64,000 bases of DNA from Pseudomonas brenneri (GCF_007858285.1 NZ_VFIL01000004.1:458491-522490), one strand, 5' to 3'; shown: positions 10,123 through 18,312, counted from the stretch's first letter. Program-made: numbers and translations. Notes: a model not told the origin generated them from the sequence alone.

Positions 10123-10142
10123 AAATGTTATCGTTAACATTT
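10123..10142. promoter_or_regulatory. LacI-type operator upstream of polyol ABC operon
   Basis: AAATGTTATCGTTAACATTT: two 8-bp arms (AAATGTTA / TAACATTT) with a central CG, the classical layout of LacI/GalR-family operators. It ends 36 bp before the binding-protein ATG, in the promoter zone of the minus-strand operon. The only LacI regulator in the island is at 2152-3156, so it is the presumed ligand. Confidence 0.7.
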
Positions 10143-10243
10143 TGTCAGAAGCTAACAAGGAAATGATGGCGGTGCAAGCCCCTTGAGATATCCCCAGGCC
10201 GGACTAAGCTTGGTCCCCAACAAAAAATATAACGAGCACCGCC

Positions 10244-10930
10244 ATGACCCATCCCACCGAGGCCTTTCGCGAACGCTACCGCGCCGCTGTCCACCCGCGC
10301 TACAACCCGTGGCTGCATGCCGGCTTTGTGCTCAGCTACGGTTTGCTCTGCATCATCCTGGCCTGGGGCAGCACCCAGCACATTCAGGCTTGGGAATGGC
10401 TGGCCGTGCCCCTGACGCTGGTGTTCTTCAACCTGTGTATCTACCTCGTCCACCGCCACCTTGGCCATCATAAACACGGGTTTGCCAAGCTGTTCTATGC
10501 GCGCCACACGGGTGATCATCACAGTTTCTTCACCCCCGGCCATATGACTTACGACAGCCCCAGGGACTGGCGGGTGATCCTGTTTCCGGCCTGGCTGATC
10601 ATCCTCCACAGCCTGGCCGTCACCCTCCCCGCCTGGTGGCTGCTCAAGCAGCTCAATCCCAACGTCGCCGGGTTGTTCGCCGGATGTATGATCCTGGGCT
10701 ACCTACTCTACGAAATCTTCCATGCCTGTGAGCACCTGCCACCCGACCATCCCCTGGCCCGCTTGCCGTGGATCCGGCATATGCACCAACTTCACGCGTT
10801 GCACCACCGTCGCGAGTTGATGCAAGGCCGCAACTTCAACATCGTGCTGCCGCTGATGGATTATCTGTTCGGCACGTTGCACTGGGAGCCTGCCACGCGC
10901 CCCTCCAAAGACTCTCGGGAAGCACCATGA
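10244..10930 (+). CDS. Sterol desaturase / fatty-acid hydroxylase family membrane protein
   Basis: Integral membrane di-iron hydroxylase-type protein of 228 aa. It has about four hydrophobic helices (roughly residues 27-45, 52-68, 108-130, 139-158) and the family's histidine clusters: HRHLGHHKH (about 70-78), HTGDHHSFF (about 88-96), HACEH (about 160) and HMHQLHALHH (about 178-187). These bind the two irons that activate O2 for lipid hydroxylation or desaturation. Its stop overlaps the next start (ATGA), so it is co-translated with the SMP-30-like protein. The lipid substrate is unknown. Confidence 0.88.
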   Translation: MTHPTEAFRERYRAAVHPRYNPWLHAGFVLSYGLLCIILAWGSTQHIQAWEWLAVPLTLVFFNLCIYLVHRHLGHHKHGFAKLFYARHTGDHHSFFTPGHMTYDSPRDWRVILFPAWLIILHSLAVTLPAWWLLKQLNPNVAGLFAGCMILGYLLYEIFHACEHLPPDHPLARLPWIRHMHQLHALHHRRELMQGRNFNIVLPLMDYLFGTLHWEPATRPSKDSREAP

Positions 10931-12015
10931 GCCAAAAATTCCGTCATTTGCTGTTGTTGGTATTGATCGCCGTCGTGGCCTTTCTGCTGCTGATGCCCAC
11001 CGAGGTCCAGCCGGTCAATTGGGCGCCGCCCAAGGCACCCTCGATGCAGGATGGGCCTTACAGCGAGAACCTACGCCTGAAGGATGTCCAGCGCATCGGC
11101 GCCCAGGACATTGCCGGGCCCGAGGCGTTGCTGGTGGATGCCCAGGGTTTGCTGGTCACCGGCCTGCATGATGGACGGATCATCCGCACCGCGCCCGACA
11201 GCCAGACCCTGGAAGTGCTGGCCAACACCGGCGGCCGCCCGCTGGGCCTGGCACAGCATCCGGACGGGCGCCTGATCATTGCCGATGGGGTCAAGGGCCT
11301 GCTGGCGCTGGACGCCCAGCGCAAACTGACCACCCTGAGCACCAGCGCCAATGGCGTGCCTTTCGGTTTCACCGATGATGTGACGGTGGACGCCGCCGGG
11401 CGCTACGCCTATTTCAGCGACGCCTCCAGCCGCTGGGGTTATGGCCAGGATGGAGAGGCGGTCATCGAACATGGTGGCGATGGCCGGCTGCTGCGCTATG
11501 ACTTTCACAATGGCCAGACCGAGCTGTTGCTCGATCAACTGCAATTCGCCAACGGCGTAGCGCTGGGACCGGATGAAAGTTATGTGCTGGTCAATGAAAC
11601 CGGGGCCTATCGCATCAGCCGCTATTGGCTCAAGGGCGACAAGGCGGGCACCCATGATCTGTTTATCGACAACTTGCCGGGGCTGCCGGACAACCTCACC
11701 TTCAACGGTCGGGATCGGTTCTGGGTGGCGCTGTACTCACCGCGTAACCCACTGCTCGATGGCTTGGCCGGTTACCCCGCGATACGCAAGATGATGGTGC
11801 GGGCGCTGATGGTGGTGCCCAAGCCCATCGAACGCAAAGCCTTTGTGCTGGGGCTGGATGTACAGGGCCAGGTGGTCGCCAACCTGCAAGATGGCAGCGC
11901 GGGCAACTATTCACCGATTACCAGCGCCCGCGAACATGGCGAGTGGCTGTACCTGGGCTCGCTGAAGAACACCCGCATGGCGCGCTTGCCGCTGAAGCTG
12001 GCATTGGCTTTGTAG
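10927..12015 (+). CDS. SMP-30/gluconolactonase/strictosidine-synthase-like beta-propeller protein
   Basis: Protein of 362 aa with an N-terminal membrane anchor or signal (residues 6-22, LLLLVLIAVVAFLLLMP) and a six-bladed propeller of the strictosidine synthase-like type (GPEALLVDAQGLLVTGLHDG, DDVTVDAAGRYAYFSDASSR, LLQFANGVALGPDESYVLVNE-type blades). The ATG overlaps the stop of the hydroxylase gene and is preceded by GGGAAG, so the two act together. Such propellers often hydrolyse lactones or esters at a periplasmic or membrane face; no specific reaction can be assigned. Confidence 0.85.
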   Translation: MSQKFRHLLLLVLIAVVAFLLLMPTEVQPVNWAPPKAPSMQDGPYSENLRLKDVQRIGAQDIAGPEALLVDAQGLLVTGLHDGRIIRTAPDSQTLEVLANTGGRPLGLAQHPDGRLIIADGVKGLLALDAQRKLTTLSTSANGVPFGFTDDVTVDAAGRYAYFSDASSRWGYGQDGEAVIEHGGDGRLLRYDFHNGQTELLLDQLQFANGVALGPDESYVLVNETGAYRISRYWLKGDKAGTHDLFIDNLPGLPDNLTFNGRDRFWVALYSPRNPLLDGLAGYPAIRKMMVRALMVVPKPIERKAFVLGLDVQGQVVANLQDGSAGNYSPITSAREHGEWLYLGSLKNTRMARLPLKLALAL

Positions 12016-12019
12016 GAAA

Positions 12020-12052
12020 CGACGAAGCCCTCAAGACTTGAGGGCTTCGTCG
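12020..12052. terminator. Bidirectional hairpin terminator
   Basis: Near-perfect stem with arms CGACGAAGCCCTCAAG and CTTGAGGGCTTCGTCG, between the convergent ends of the SMP-30-like gene and the secreted PPC-type gene. A second short GC palindrome (GCCGGCAAGCCGGC) follows at 12052-12065. Confidence 0.7.
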
Positions 12053-12085
12053 CCGGCAAGCCGGCGCCTATAGAGGTGGGCGGGG

Positions 12086-13549
12086 TTAACGCACGATGGT
12101 CTGGCTGCAAATGTGGCCCAGGCTTACATACTGCGTGATGTTGCCGCCTACGCCCACGCCCGGGAACTCCTTGAGCTCGATGCGCCAGCCGCCCATGTTG
12201 AACCAGGTCCGCCAGTTGTACGTCTGGCCGGACGAACTGTCCGGGTAGACCACATTCAGATCGCCGGAGCAGGTACCCAGGTCGACACTGCCAGAGGCCG
12301 CGCCGGTGATGCCAGTCTTGGCCTCGTAGTCGACCCAGTGGTAGTTGATGGTGTCATCAAAGCGCTTGTCGACCCGCAGCACCGGGGTCACGCCGCGCAG
12401 CGGCTCGCCGGTGCTGTCCGACCATTGGGTGCTCCAGCTCAGGCTGCGGGCGGCCTGGGTAGCCAGTTGCATGATCGAGCTGGGGATACGCACCACGTTG
12501 TCGCCGTTCACATTGTTCTGGTTCAGTCGTGGCGCCGAGCCAAAGGACAGGATGTAGCGCGCCTGTGGGTTGAGTGCCACTGCCGGGTTGGCCCGTACCC
12601 GTACCTTAACGGTGTAGCCAGGGGTCAGGCTTGGGTAGGTGGAGGTGTTGTTCGGCTGGATCACCACCCAGTTGTTGCCATCGAAGCGCTCGAAGATCCA
12701 CTGGTTGCGAGTGCCCTCGCCATCATCGCCCAGGAACATGCCCACGCCCTGGCCACGCAACGAGGTGAAGTCGAAGTAATCGACATCGTTGACGCTGTCG
12801 AGGTTACCGGCCACCTGGTTCAAGGCATCCGGCAACGCGAACGCGGTTTGCGCAGTGTCGTTGGGCTCGAAGGCGTCGATATTGCTGTCCACGGCGACAC
12901 CAAAGCTGAACTGCCCATTGCTCGCGGTGTTGGCCACCATGTACCAGTAATAGTCGCCGGCGGGCATCACGCCATTGAGGTATTCGTCGGCGCTGCCTGC
13001 GTTATCAGAGGTGCCCAGTAGCGTCAGGTTGCCCTGGCCGTCGTCATGAAACAGGCTCAGCGACATATTGGTGCCGGCACTCTGGTTCAGCAGTTGCAGC
13101 TGGATGCGCGCGCTTTGCGCCAGGTTGAAGTGGTAGGCAACTTCCGCCCCGGTTTCCACGCCGGTCACGTTGTACAGGGTGTTGATATCCAGGGTCGGGA
13201 ACAACGGTGCAAAGGCTGCAATCGCTGCGCCTTGCAGTTGTTTCTCATTGGGTTTTTTCAGCTCGCCAACCACCGTATCCATCGGCGCGCTGCTGACTGC
13301 GGCCTTACTTGCCACAGCCCTGGCCTTGCCGGCCTTGGCCGCCTTGAGCTTTTGCTTGATTTCGGTCGCAAGCTTCGACGGATCAACCTGGCCACCGATT
13401 TTAAGCACCTGGTCGACCGCACGCTTGACCGCCTGCGCGGACAGTTTGGCAGGGGTTTGCGAAGGGTATTGCTCGGCCAGGGCAAACGCCGAAACAAAGC
13501 AGGAGGCCGCCATGGCCGCACCCAGCATAAAGGCTTTTTTTGATTTCAT
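12086..13549 (-). CDS. Secreted protein with pre-peptidase C-terminal (PPC)-like domains, function unknown
   Basis: Exported protein of 487 aa. The signal peptide is residues 1-25 (MKSKKAFMLGAAMAASCFVSAFALA). Then comes a Lys/Ala-rich segment (about 26-100) and two beta-sandwich segments of PPC type: AYHFNLAQSARIQLQLLNQ with MPAGDYYWYMVAN (about 135-200), and FEPNDTAQTAFALPDALNQ with DSNVD/DVDYFDF (about 210-260). The C-terminal third is a beta-rich region with no motif I recognise and ends in a Cys pair (TCSGD, HICSQ). No protease catalytic motif is visible, so it is not itself an evident peptidase. Its upstream region carries a near-consensus LexA box at 13630-13649. GGA precedes the ATG at seven bases. 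Confidence 0.75.
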   Translation of the reverse strand: MKSKKAFMLGAAMAASCFVSAFALAEQYPSQTPAKLSAQAVKRAVDQVLKIGGQVDPSKLATEIKQKLKAAKAGKARAVASKAAVSSAPMDTVVGELKKPNEKQLQGAAIAAFAPLFPTLDINTLYNVTGVETGAEVAYHFNLAQSARIQLQLLNQSAGTNMSLSLFHDDGQGNLTLLGTSDNAGSADEYLNGVMPAGDYYWYMVANTASNGQFSFGVAVDSNIDAFEPNDTAQTAFALPDALNQVAGNLDSVNDVDYFDFTSLRGQGVGMFLGDDGEGTRNQWIFERFDGNNWVVIQPNNTSTYPSLTPGYTVKVRVRANPAVALNPQARYILSFGSAPRLNQNNVNGDNVVRIPSSIMQLATQAARSLSWSTQWSDSTGEPLRGVTPVLRVDKRFDDTINYHWVDYEAKTGITGAASGSVDLGTCSGDLNVVYPDSSSGQTYNWRTWFNMGGWRIELKEFPGVGVGGNITQYVSLGHICSQTIVR

Positions 13550-13629
13550 TTTTTATCCATCCATAGTTAAAAAATTTGTGGCTTTGGTGCGCGGTGAAAT
13601 CCGTTCACCTGGGATGGACTGTAGGTTTA

Positions 13630-13649
13630 TACTGTATATTTGTACAGTA
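13630..13649. promoter_or_regulatory. LexA-type SOS box
   Basis: TACTGTATATTTGTACAGTA matches the enterobacterial/gamma-proteobacterial SOS box TACTGTATATATATACAGTA at 18 of 20 positions, with the invariant CTG-N10-CAG. It lies 81-100 bp upstream of the minus-strand PPC-type secreted protein gene, with TATAAA overlapping its downstream edge as a possible -10. The other neighbouring gene (13738-14100) is transcribed away from it. Confidence 0.6.
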
Positions 13650-13702
13650 TTTTTTGAAATAAATGCGAGAAAGGTGTGCGCAGTGCCGTAGGAAGAAACG
13701 AC

Positions 13703-13725
13703 AAAGCCCAGGCAGTGCTGGGCTT
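13703..13725 (-). terminator. Hairpin terminator after the small membrane-protein gene
   Basis: Arms AAAGCCCAG and CTGGGCTTT around a 5-base loop, starting 13 bp past the end of the minus-strand gene at 13738-14100 and followed on that strand by a T-rich run (CTTTGTCGTTTC). Confidence 0.6.
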
Positions 13726-13737
13726 TGGTTCGCTAGG

Positions 13738-14100
13738 CTACCACTTGCGCCAGATGACCCAAGCCGTCAAAGCCACGAAATAGATTGCCGAGAAATAAAA
13801 TGGCCACGTTGCCCAGCGTTTGAGTGCCAATGGGACTGACCCCAACTCCTCCCTGCTCACTTCATTGCTCTTCATATGGGTTTTGGGCTGCATGAAAAAG
13901 CCAATGAGTATGCTCATACGCATGGTTCTATCGATACGTGTGTTCCTTCCCCAAAAACGCTTGTTGCCTTGGACCGCCTCGTTCTCGCTGAAATAGCTTT
14001 CTATCTCATCCAGTTTTTTATACTCGGCGTATAGGAGCAAGCCCAAAGAAACGAACATTCCAAGTGCCAGCGCTATCAGGATCAAGGTGTATAACGACAT
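13738..14100 (-). CDS. Small two-helix membrane protein, candidate immunity partner
   Basis: Protein of 120 aa that I do not recognise. One hydrophobic helix is at residues 4-24 (YTLILIALALGMFVSLGLLLY) and a second near the C-terminus (about 96-116, WPFYFSAIYFVALTAWVIW), with a charged middle between them. The ATG follows the stop of the glycine-zipper protein gene by two bases and has GGGAT in front, so the two are one operon. A small membrane protein directly after a predicted membrane-inserting toxin is the usual layout of an effector and its immunity protein; this is inference. The long reading frame extending upstream to 14379 is only the antisense of the toxin frame. Confidence 0.6.
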   Translation of the reverse strand: MSLYTLILIALALGMFVSLGLLLYAEYKKLDEIESYFSENEAVQGNKRFWGRNTRIDRTMRMSILIGFFMQPKTHMKSNEVSREELGSVPLALKRWATWPFYFSAIYFVALTAWVIWRKW

Positions 14101-14102
14101 GT

Positions 14103-15071
14103 TTATATCCCTGCTGGCTTGTACAAAAGATCGCCCATCTCTTCTCCAAAAATCCCGCCCTCGGCCCCCCCGCCATACCCACCAGCAGCGCCTCCGATAA
14201 TCCCGCACGCCAACTTCCCTTGACCTTTCATAACCACACCCAGGACAACGTTGCAGATGGACCGCGCAAGGTGAGCCCCGATTGCTCCACCCGCTGCTGC
14301 CCCCGAAACACCACCCACCAACCTCCCCCCTTCCACATACCTCGCCCTGCTGCACAGCTCCCCCCGATCCTTCATACACGCCTCCTTGATCTGCAACCCC
14401 GCCACCCCCACATCCAGCGCCAGCCCCACATACGTGCCATTGCCTAAAAACTTCGACGTCTGGGCAATGCTCTTGATGCGCTGGGTGTAACCGGCGATCT
14501 CACTCTTATCCAGATAGCTCCTGGTCGAAATCCCCAGCACTTTTTTCAACGATTTATGGCTCTGCAAACTGGTACCAAACCGCGCCGCGCCTTGCAGTTG
14601 CACCTCCAGCTTGTTGAACAACACCTGGCGATGGCGTACAAAATTGTTGCGATCCAGCACCCCGTCCTTGAGCTGTCGGTGCAACCGTTCAACCTCCTCC
14701 AGCGTGTGCTTGACCTCATCCAGATGCCGACCCCATGCCGAGGTGGCACTGCCGACACCTAAAGAGCTGTAGCCGAGCAGGCTTTGCAGCAAATCATACT
14801 TGCCGACCACCGCTGTCCCGAGTGCCGTGTCCTGTTCCAGGCCGCGGCGGATGTCCTCGGCATGGCGCATCAACCAGGCATCGTTGAAGGTGCAGGCCAT
14901 GCCGTAGTCATTGGGAATAATCACCATCTGCCCAGGTGTGACCAGGCCGTGGCGCAAGTGCAGGTTCAACGCATCGAACTGCGCCGACAGTTGGTTGTAG
15001 GAGTCCTTGAGCAAACTGGATTTCAAGCTGTGAAAATCTATGGTCCGGTCATTGATATACGCCTGCGCCAT
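14103..15071 (-). CDS. Glycine-zipper protein, candidate pore-forming toxin/effector
   Basis: Protein of about 322 aa. The N-terminal half is a soluble helical region (HGLVTPGQMVIIPND near residue 40, then charged heptad-like stretches LDEVKHTLEEVERLHRQLKD around 125-145). The C-terminal 90 residues are glycine/alanine zippers that could insert in a membrane (GGRLVGGVSGAAAGGAIGAH, then CGIIGGAAGGYGGGAEGG). There is no signal peptide. The layout recalls membrane-acting toxins delivered by type VI or similar systems, but no PAAR, VgrG or Rhs domain is adjacent, so delivery is unknown. The ATG at 15071 has AGGG at nine bases; longer starts (15080, 15164) are possible. Confidence 0.6.
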   Translation of the reverse strand: MAQAYINDRTIDFHSLKSSLLKDSYNQLSAQFDALNLHLRHGLVTPGQMVIIPNDYGMACTFNDAWLMRHAEDIRRGLEQDTALGTAVVGKYDLLQSLLGYSSLGVGSATSAWGRHLDEVKHTLEEVERLHRQLKDGVLDRNNFVRHRQVLFNKLEVQLQGAARFGTSLQSHKSLKKVLGISTRSYLDKSEIAGYTQRIKSIAQTSKFLGNGTYVGLALDVGVAGLQIKEACMKDRGELCSRARYVEGGRLVGGVSGAAAGGAIGAHLARSICNVVLGVVMKGQGKLACGIIGGAAGGYGGGAEGGIFGEEMGDLLYKPAGI

Positions 15072-15244
15072 CGCCCGCATCCCTGATGCAATGAATAGGG
15101 CGTAGGAATATAAGTAAGCAGAACGGGCCTGGCACAAGCCCAGGGATGAAAAGCGGCTTGTCAATTACATTTGGGAAGTTGCCTACTATGCGAGCGATCA
15201 AGACCTACAGAAAGTCCGCCATAACTCCCCCCGAATGCCAACTT

Positions 15245-15343
15245 TGTAGGGGCGAGCTTGCTCGCGAAGCTCTCAGAGCTGCACGGTTTATCCAGAATGA
15301 ACGTGTCGTCTGGAGGTTTTTCGCGAGCAAGCTCGCTCCTACA
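15245..15343. repeat. REPIN (inverted pair of REP sequences)
   Basis: TGTAGGGGCGAGCTTGCTCG at the left and its near-complement CGAGCAAGCTCGCTCCTACA at the right, about 50 bp of unique sequence between. It lies in the 380-bp gap between the divergent toxin-like and phosphatase genes. Apart from this element I see no gene in the gap. Confidence 0.85.
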
Positions 15344-15451
15344 GTATTAACCGTGCGCCGCGCGATTTTTTCACATTGATTTCACTGCCTGCCCACGCCC
15401 CGGGATCTAGATTGCCCGCCAACGCCAAAGGCAATACCAAAGCTTCCCAGG

Positions 15452-16132
15452 GTGAACAGTGTGGTTGACATGATCCAGGCCAAACCCCGCGCAGATCGGG
15501 GCTTGGCGAAAACGCTCAGACAGCTGTGGCTGCGGTTCATCGCACTCATCGCCCTGTGCCTGCTAGTGATGGGGGCCATGCTCTGGCCGACTTCACCGCA
15601 GGATCTGGGGGCCGACAATCGCCTGGTCACTTCAGGGGCCCTGGCGGCCTGGCGCAGTGGCAACCTGATCGTGCTGGTGCGCCATGCAGAACGCTGCGAC
15701 CGCTCCAGTAATCCGTGCCTGGGCCCTGCGGATGGCCTAACCCGATCCGGCAGCGTCTCGGCAGCCACCGTGGGCTCCGCGTTCCGCACCCTGGGCATGT
15801 CCCACAGCGATGTGTTGAGCAGTCCTACCACTCGCACCGTGCAAACCTCACAGTTCATGTTCGGCGACGTCCATGTATTACCTGACCGCCTGACCTTGTG
15901 TGGCGCCACACTCACGCACGACCTGCCTGCACGCAAGGTCGCCGGACGCAACCTGCTACTGGTCACCCATAGTGAATGCATCGGCGACCTGGAGCGGGTA
16001 CTGGGCTACCCCCATGCTGACGGTGCCGAATACGGCAGTTCGCTGTTTGTCCAGGTGCGCAGCAACGGCAAGCTCAAGGTACTGGGCGTACTCAACAGCC
16101 AGGACTGGGCCACAGCCCTTGGACACCTCTGA
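15452..16132 (+). CDS. Histidine phosphatase superfamily protein, Ais/LPS heptose-phosphatase-like
   Basis: Phosphoglycerate-mutase-fold phosphatase of up to 226 aa with one N-terminal membrane anchor (about residues 26-46, LWLRFIALIALCLLVMGAML). The catalytic RHAE is in LIVLVRHAERCDRSSNPCLG (about 74-93), with a second His in LLLVTHSECIGDLE (about 175). The RHxERCDRS..CL pattern is what I recall of Ais, the lipopolysaccharide core heptose(II)-phosphate phosphatase family, which would act in the periplasm. Start is uncertain: GTG at 15452, GTG at 15461 (AGGG at eight bases) or ATG at 15470. It is convergent with the protease gene three bases downstream. Confidence 0.82.
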   Translation: MNSVVDMIQAKPRADRGLAKTLRQLWLRFIALIALCLLVMGAMLWPTSPQDLGADNRLVTSGALAAWRSGNLIVLVRHAERCDRSSNPCLGPADGLTRSGSVSAATVGSAFRTLGMSHSDVLSSPTTRTVQTSQFMFGDVHVLPDRLTLCGATLTHDLPARKVAGRNLLLVTHSECIGDLERVLGYPHADGAEYGSSLFVQVRSNGKLKVLGVLNSQDWATALGHL

Positions 16133-16135
16133 CGG

Positions 16136-17554
16136 TCAGCTCACGATATCGCTACGCCGCAGTTCATCCTGCACTTGCAGCACGAAGGTCGGATCGTTGG
16201 GCTCCCCAGCAACCTGCAACGTGCTCAGGTTCAACCGCCGGTCATAGGCGACGATGGCTTCACCGCTAGCCCCGGAAAACCGGCTGACAAACTGCAGCGG
16301 CTTATCACCCAATTGCACCCTGATACCTGATACATCGACTTTATCCTGGCCGCTGACAAAATCCTCGATCCGGTCCGGTGCCGCCGCGCTGGACTCGTTG
16401 ATCTTGCCATAGACAAAGGTGTCATTGCCCTTGCCGCCCCACAACCTGTCAGCCCCCTCGGCGCCGTAGAGCACATCGTTCCCGTCACCACCGCGCAACT
16501 CGTTATTCGCGGTGTTACCGACCAGCCAGTCGTTGCCTGACCCGCCAATGGCGTTCTCGATAGTGGCGCCATAAGCAATGGAAACGTTGCCTTTAAGAGC
16601 ACCCACATCGGAAAACGTACCCTCTTTGAGACTGATTTTTTGATCCTGGACGTAGCCCGAAAAATCTAGCGTGTCATTACCACCACCATCCCAAATGGCG
16701 GCGAGTATTTTGTCGTCCTTGGTATTGACGCTGAGGAAGTCACGATCGGTATTGGAATTGAAGCCGTAAGTGGTGTCGTCTTTGCGGGTTTGGTGATTGG
16801 CGCCATATTTCGATTGGTAGGCAGAAATATCGTCGAGTTGGGGAGCCGATGCCCGGAAACCACCGTGATTGGCATAGCTCGTTCGTTCACCCCGGTAACT
16901 CATGACGCTATGGCTTTGAGAGTCCTCATGGGAGTCGATCTTCGAGCGATCAAGAATGCCATTGTAGTTACCCGGATGCGTAAGTCCCATCGCGTGGCCC
17001 AGTTCATGGGTGATCGTGTGGCGACCGGCATCACCATGGTGAGCCTTGGGCACCGACATTTCTTCAGCATTGTTCACAAACCAGACAGCGCCTCCCCGGC
17101 CTTTATTATCCGGCAGTTCCGTATGGGGTTGAGCGTCGATGGATTTATTATTCTTATCAAATCTCTGACCATAGTTACCGATTGCAATATGCCCTTCACT
17201 CTTGACGGTCCTAGGCCCTTCGTTGAACTTGACGTTTGCGACATCGGCAATTGATTGAAGGCTGAGTTCGGTTTGCTTCCTTTGATTTTCAAGGATCGAT
17301 GTGAACCCTGACCTGCCACCCCGTTTCAGTTTTTTATCAGCGGGAGCAGATAGAAACTCGTAGCTGACATCGTACGTGCCATCACCGTTTTTATCTGGCC
17401 ATCCGGGACTTCTACGCCACAGCTGCCGTGCGGCCTCTTCAGTGGTTTTGGACTGCAATCCGTTGTGCTTGATCGTACCGCCGCGGTCATCGCGATGCCG
17501 GAACTGGTCAATATCCTGGAGCGTGCTGCTTACTCGTGGTGTAACTGCGGACAT
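16136..17554 (-). CDS. Serralysin-type zinc metalloprotease with RTX repeats
   Basis: Secreted metzincin of 472 aa. The zinc site HTITHELGHAMGLTHPG gives His183, Glu184, His187 and His193; the Met-turn SVMSY follows. C-terminal RTX calcium repeats are visible (GGSGNDWLVG, GGDGNDVLYG, GGKGNDTFVYG) and the protein ends in DIVS, the short acidic-hydrophobic tail used by type I secretion. There is no Sec signal peptide, as expected for an AprA-like substrate. No aprDEF exporter or inhibitor gene lies in the window, so export must use a remote system. GAGGG precedes the chosen ATG; an upstream ATG at 17566 is less likely. Confidence 0.92.
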   Translation of the reverse strand: MSAVTPRVSSTLQDIDQFRHRDDRGGTIKHNGLQSKTTEEAARQLWRRSPGWPDKNGDGTYDVSYEFLSAPADKKLKRGGRSGFTSILENQRKQTELSLQSIADVANVKFNEGPRTVKSEGHIAIGNYGQRFDKNNKSIDAQPHTELPDNKGRGGAVWFVNNAEEMSVPKAHHGDAGRHTITHELGHAMGLTHPGNYNGILDRSKIDSHEDSQSHSVMSYRGERTSYANHGGFRASAPQLDDISAYQSKYGANHQTRKDDTTYGFNSNTDRDFLSVNTKDDKILAAIWDGGGNDTLDFSGYVQDQKISLKEGTFSDVGALKGNVSIAYGATIENAIGGSGNDWLVGNTANNELRGGDGNDVLYGAEGADRLWGGKGNDTFVYGKINESSAAAPDRIEDFVSGQDKVDVSGIRVQLGDKPLQFVSRFSGASGEAIVAYDRRLNLSTLQVAGEPNDPTFVLQVQDELRRSDIVS

Positions 17555-17718
17555 AAATACCCTCACTGAGCCAGTAACCCTTTTTCAAAGCTGAACCGAA
17601 CAGCGTGGTGCTCGCTTCAAACATGAACTTGAAGGGTTACGGCGGGGCAAGAAATACGATTTGTCTTTGAAACGAGCAGGAAAGAATAAAGCCCCGCACA
17701 AGGCTCACGCCCGTCCTA

Positions 17719-18189
17719 TCACCCCGGCAACGGAATCACCCGCAACGGTCTGACCGACTTGTAGGAAAAACTCGAATATATTTCCTTCACACACGGCAAT
17801 GTCTGCAACACCTCGCGGGCAAATTCGCCGAAGGACTCCAGGTCCCTGGCCACCACTTCCAGCAAAAAATCATAGCGCCCGGATACGTTATGGCAGGCGA
17901 CGATTTCCGGGATATCCAGCAGCCGCTGTTCAAACGCCCGGGCGATTTCCTTGGAGTGGGTGTCCATCATGATGCTGACAAACGCCGTCACCCCGTAGCC
18001 CAGGGCCTTGGGCGAAAGAATCGCCTGGTAGCCGCTGATCACACCGCTGTCTTCAAGGTTCTTGACCCGGCGCCAGCACGGCGAGGTGGTCAGGGACACC
18101 CGTTCGGCCAGTTCGGCGACGGTCAGGCGCGCGTTGCCTTGCAGGGCGTTGAGCAGGGCTTTGTCGGTACGGTCCAGACTGCTGGGCAT
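17719..18189 (-). CDS. mdeR: Lrp/AsnC-family regulator MdeR
   Basis: Leucine-responsive-type regulator of 156 aa. The N-terminal helix-turn-helix is LDRTDKALLNALQGNARLTV then ERVSLTTSPCWRRVKNLE; the C-terminal half is an amino-acid-binding RAM domain (IVACHNVSGRYDFLLEVVA). It is divergent from the methionine gamma-lyase gene across 123 bp, the same arrangement as mdeR-mdeA of P. putida, where MdeR activates mdeA in response to methionine-type ligands. I chose the ATG at 18189, preceded by GAGG, over one 12 codons upstream. Confidence 0.82.
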   Translation of the reverse strand: MPSSLDRTDKALLNALQGNARLTVAELAERVSLTTSPCWRRVKNLEDSGVISGYQAILSPKALGYGVTAFVSIMMDTHSKEIARAFEQRLLDIPEIVACHNVSGRYDFLLEVVARDLESFGEFAREVLQTLPCVKEIYSSFSYKSVRPLRVIPLPG

Positions 18190-18312
18190 GTCTTGCCTCA
18201 AATCATTATTTTTATGGGGTTTCATCCTTCGCCACAGGTTTTTCTCGGCAAAGTAGGCAACGTTCGGCCTCGGTTATGAGCATAGCATTGTAGGAAATAA
18301 GGAGCGTCCGAC

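Noticed and set aside
13738..14379. Longer version (213 aa) of the small membrane protein
   Set aside because: The N-terminal 93 residues are Gly/Arg/Cys-rich antisense-like sequence overlapping the toxin-like gene in another frame; the Met at 14100 has a ribosome-binding site and starts a clean membrane helix.
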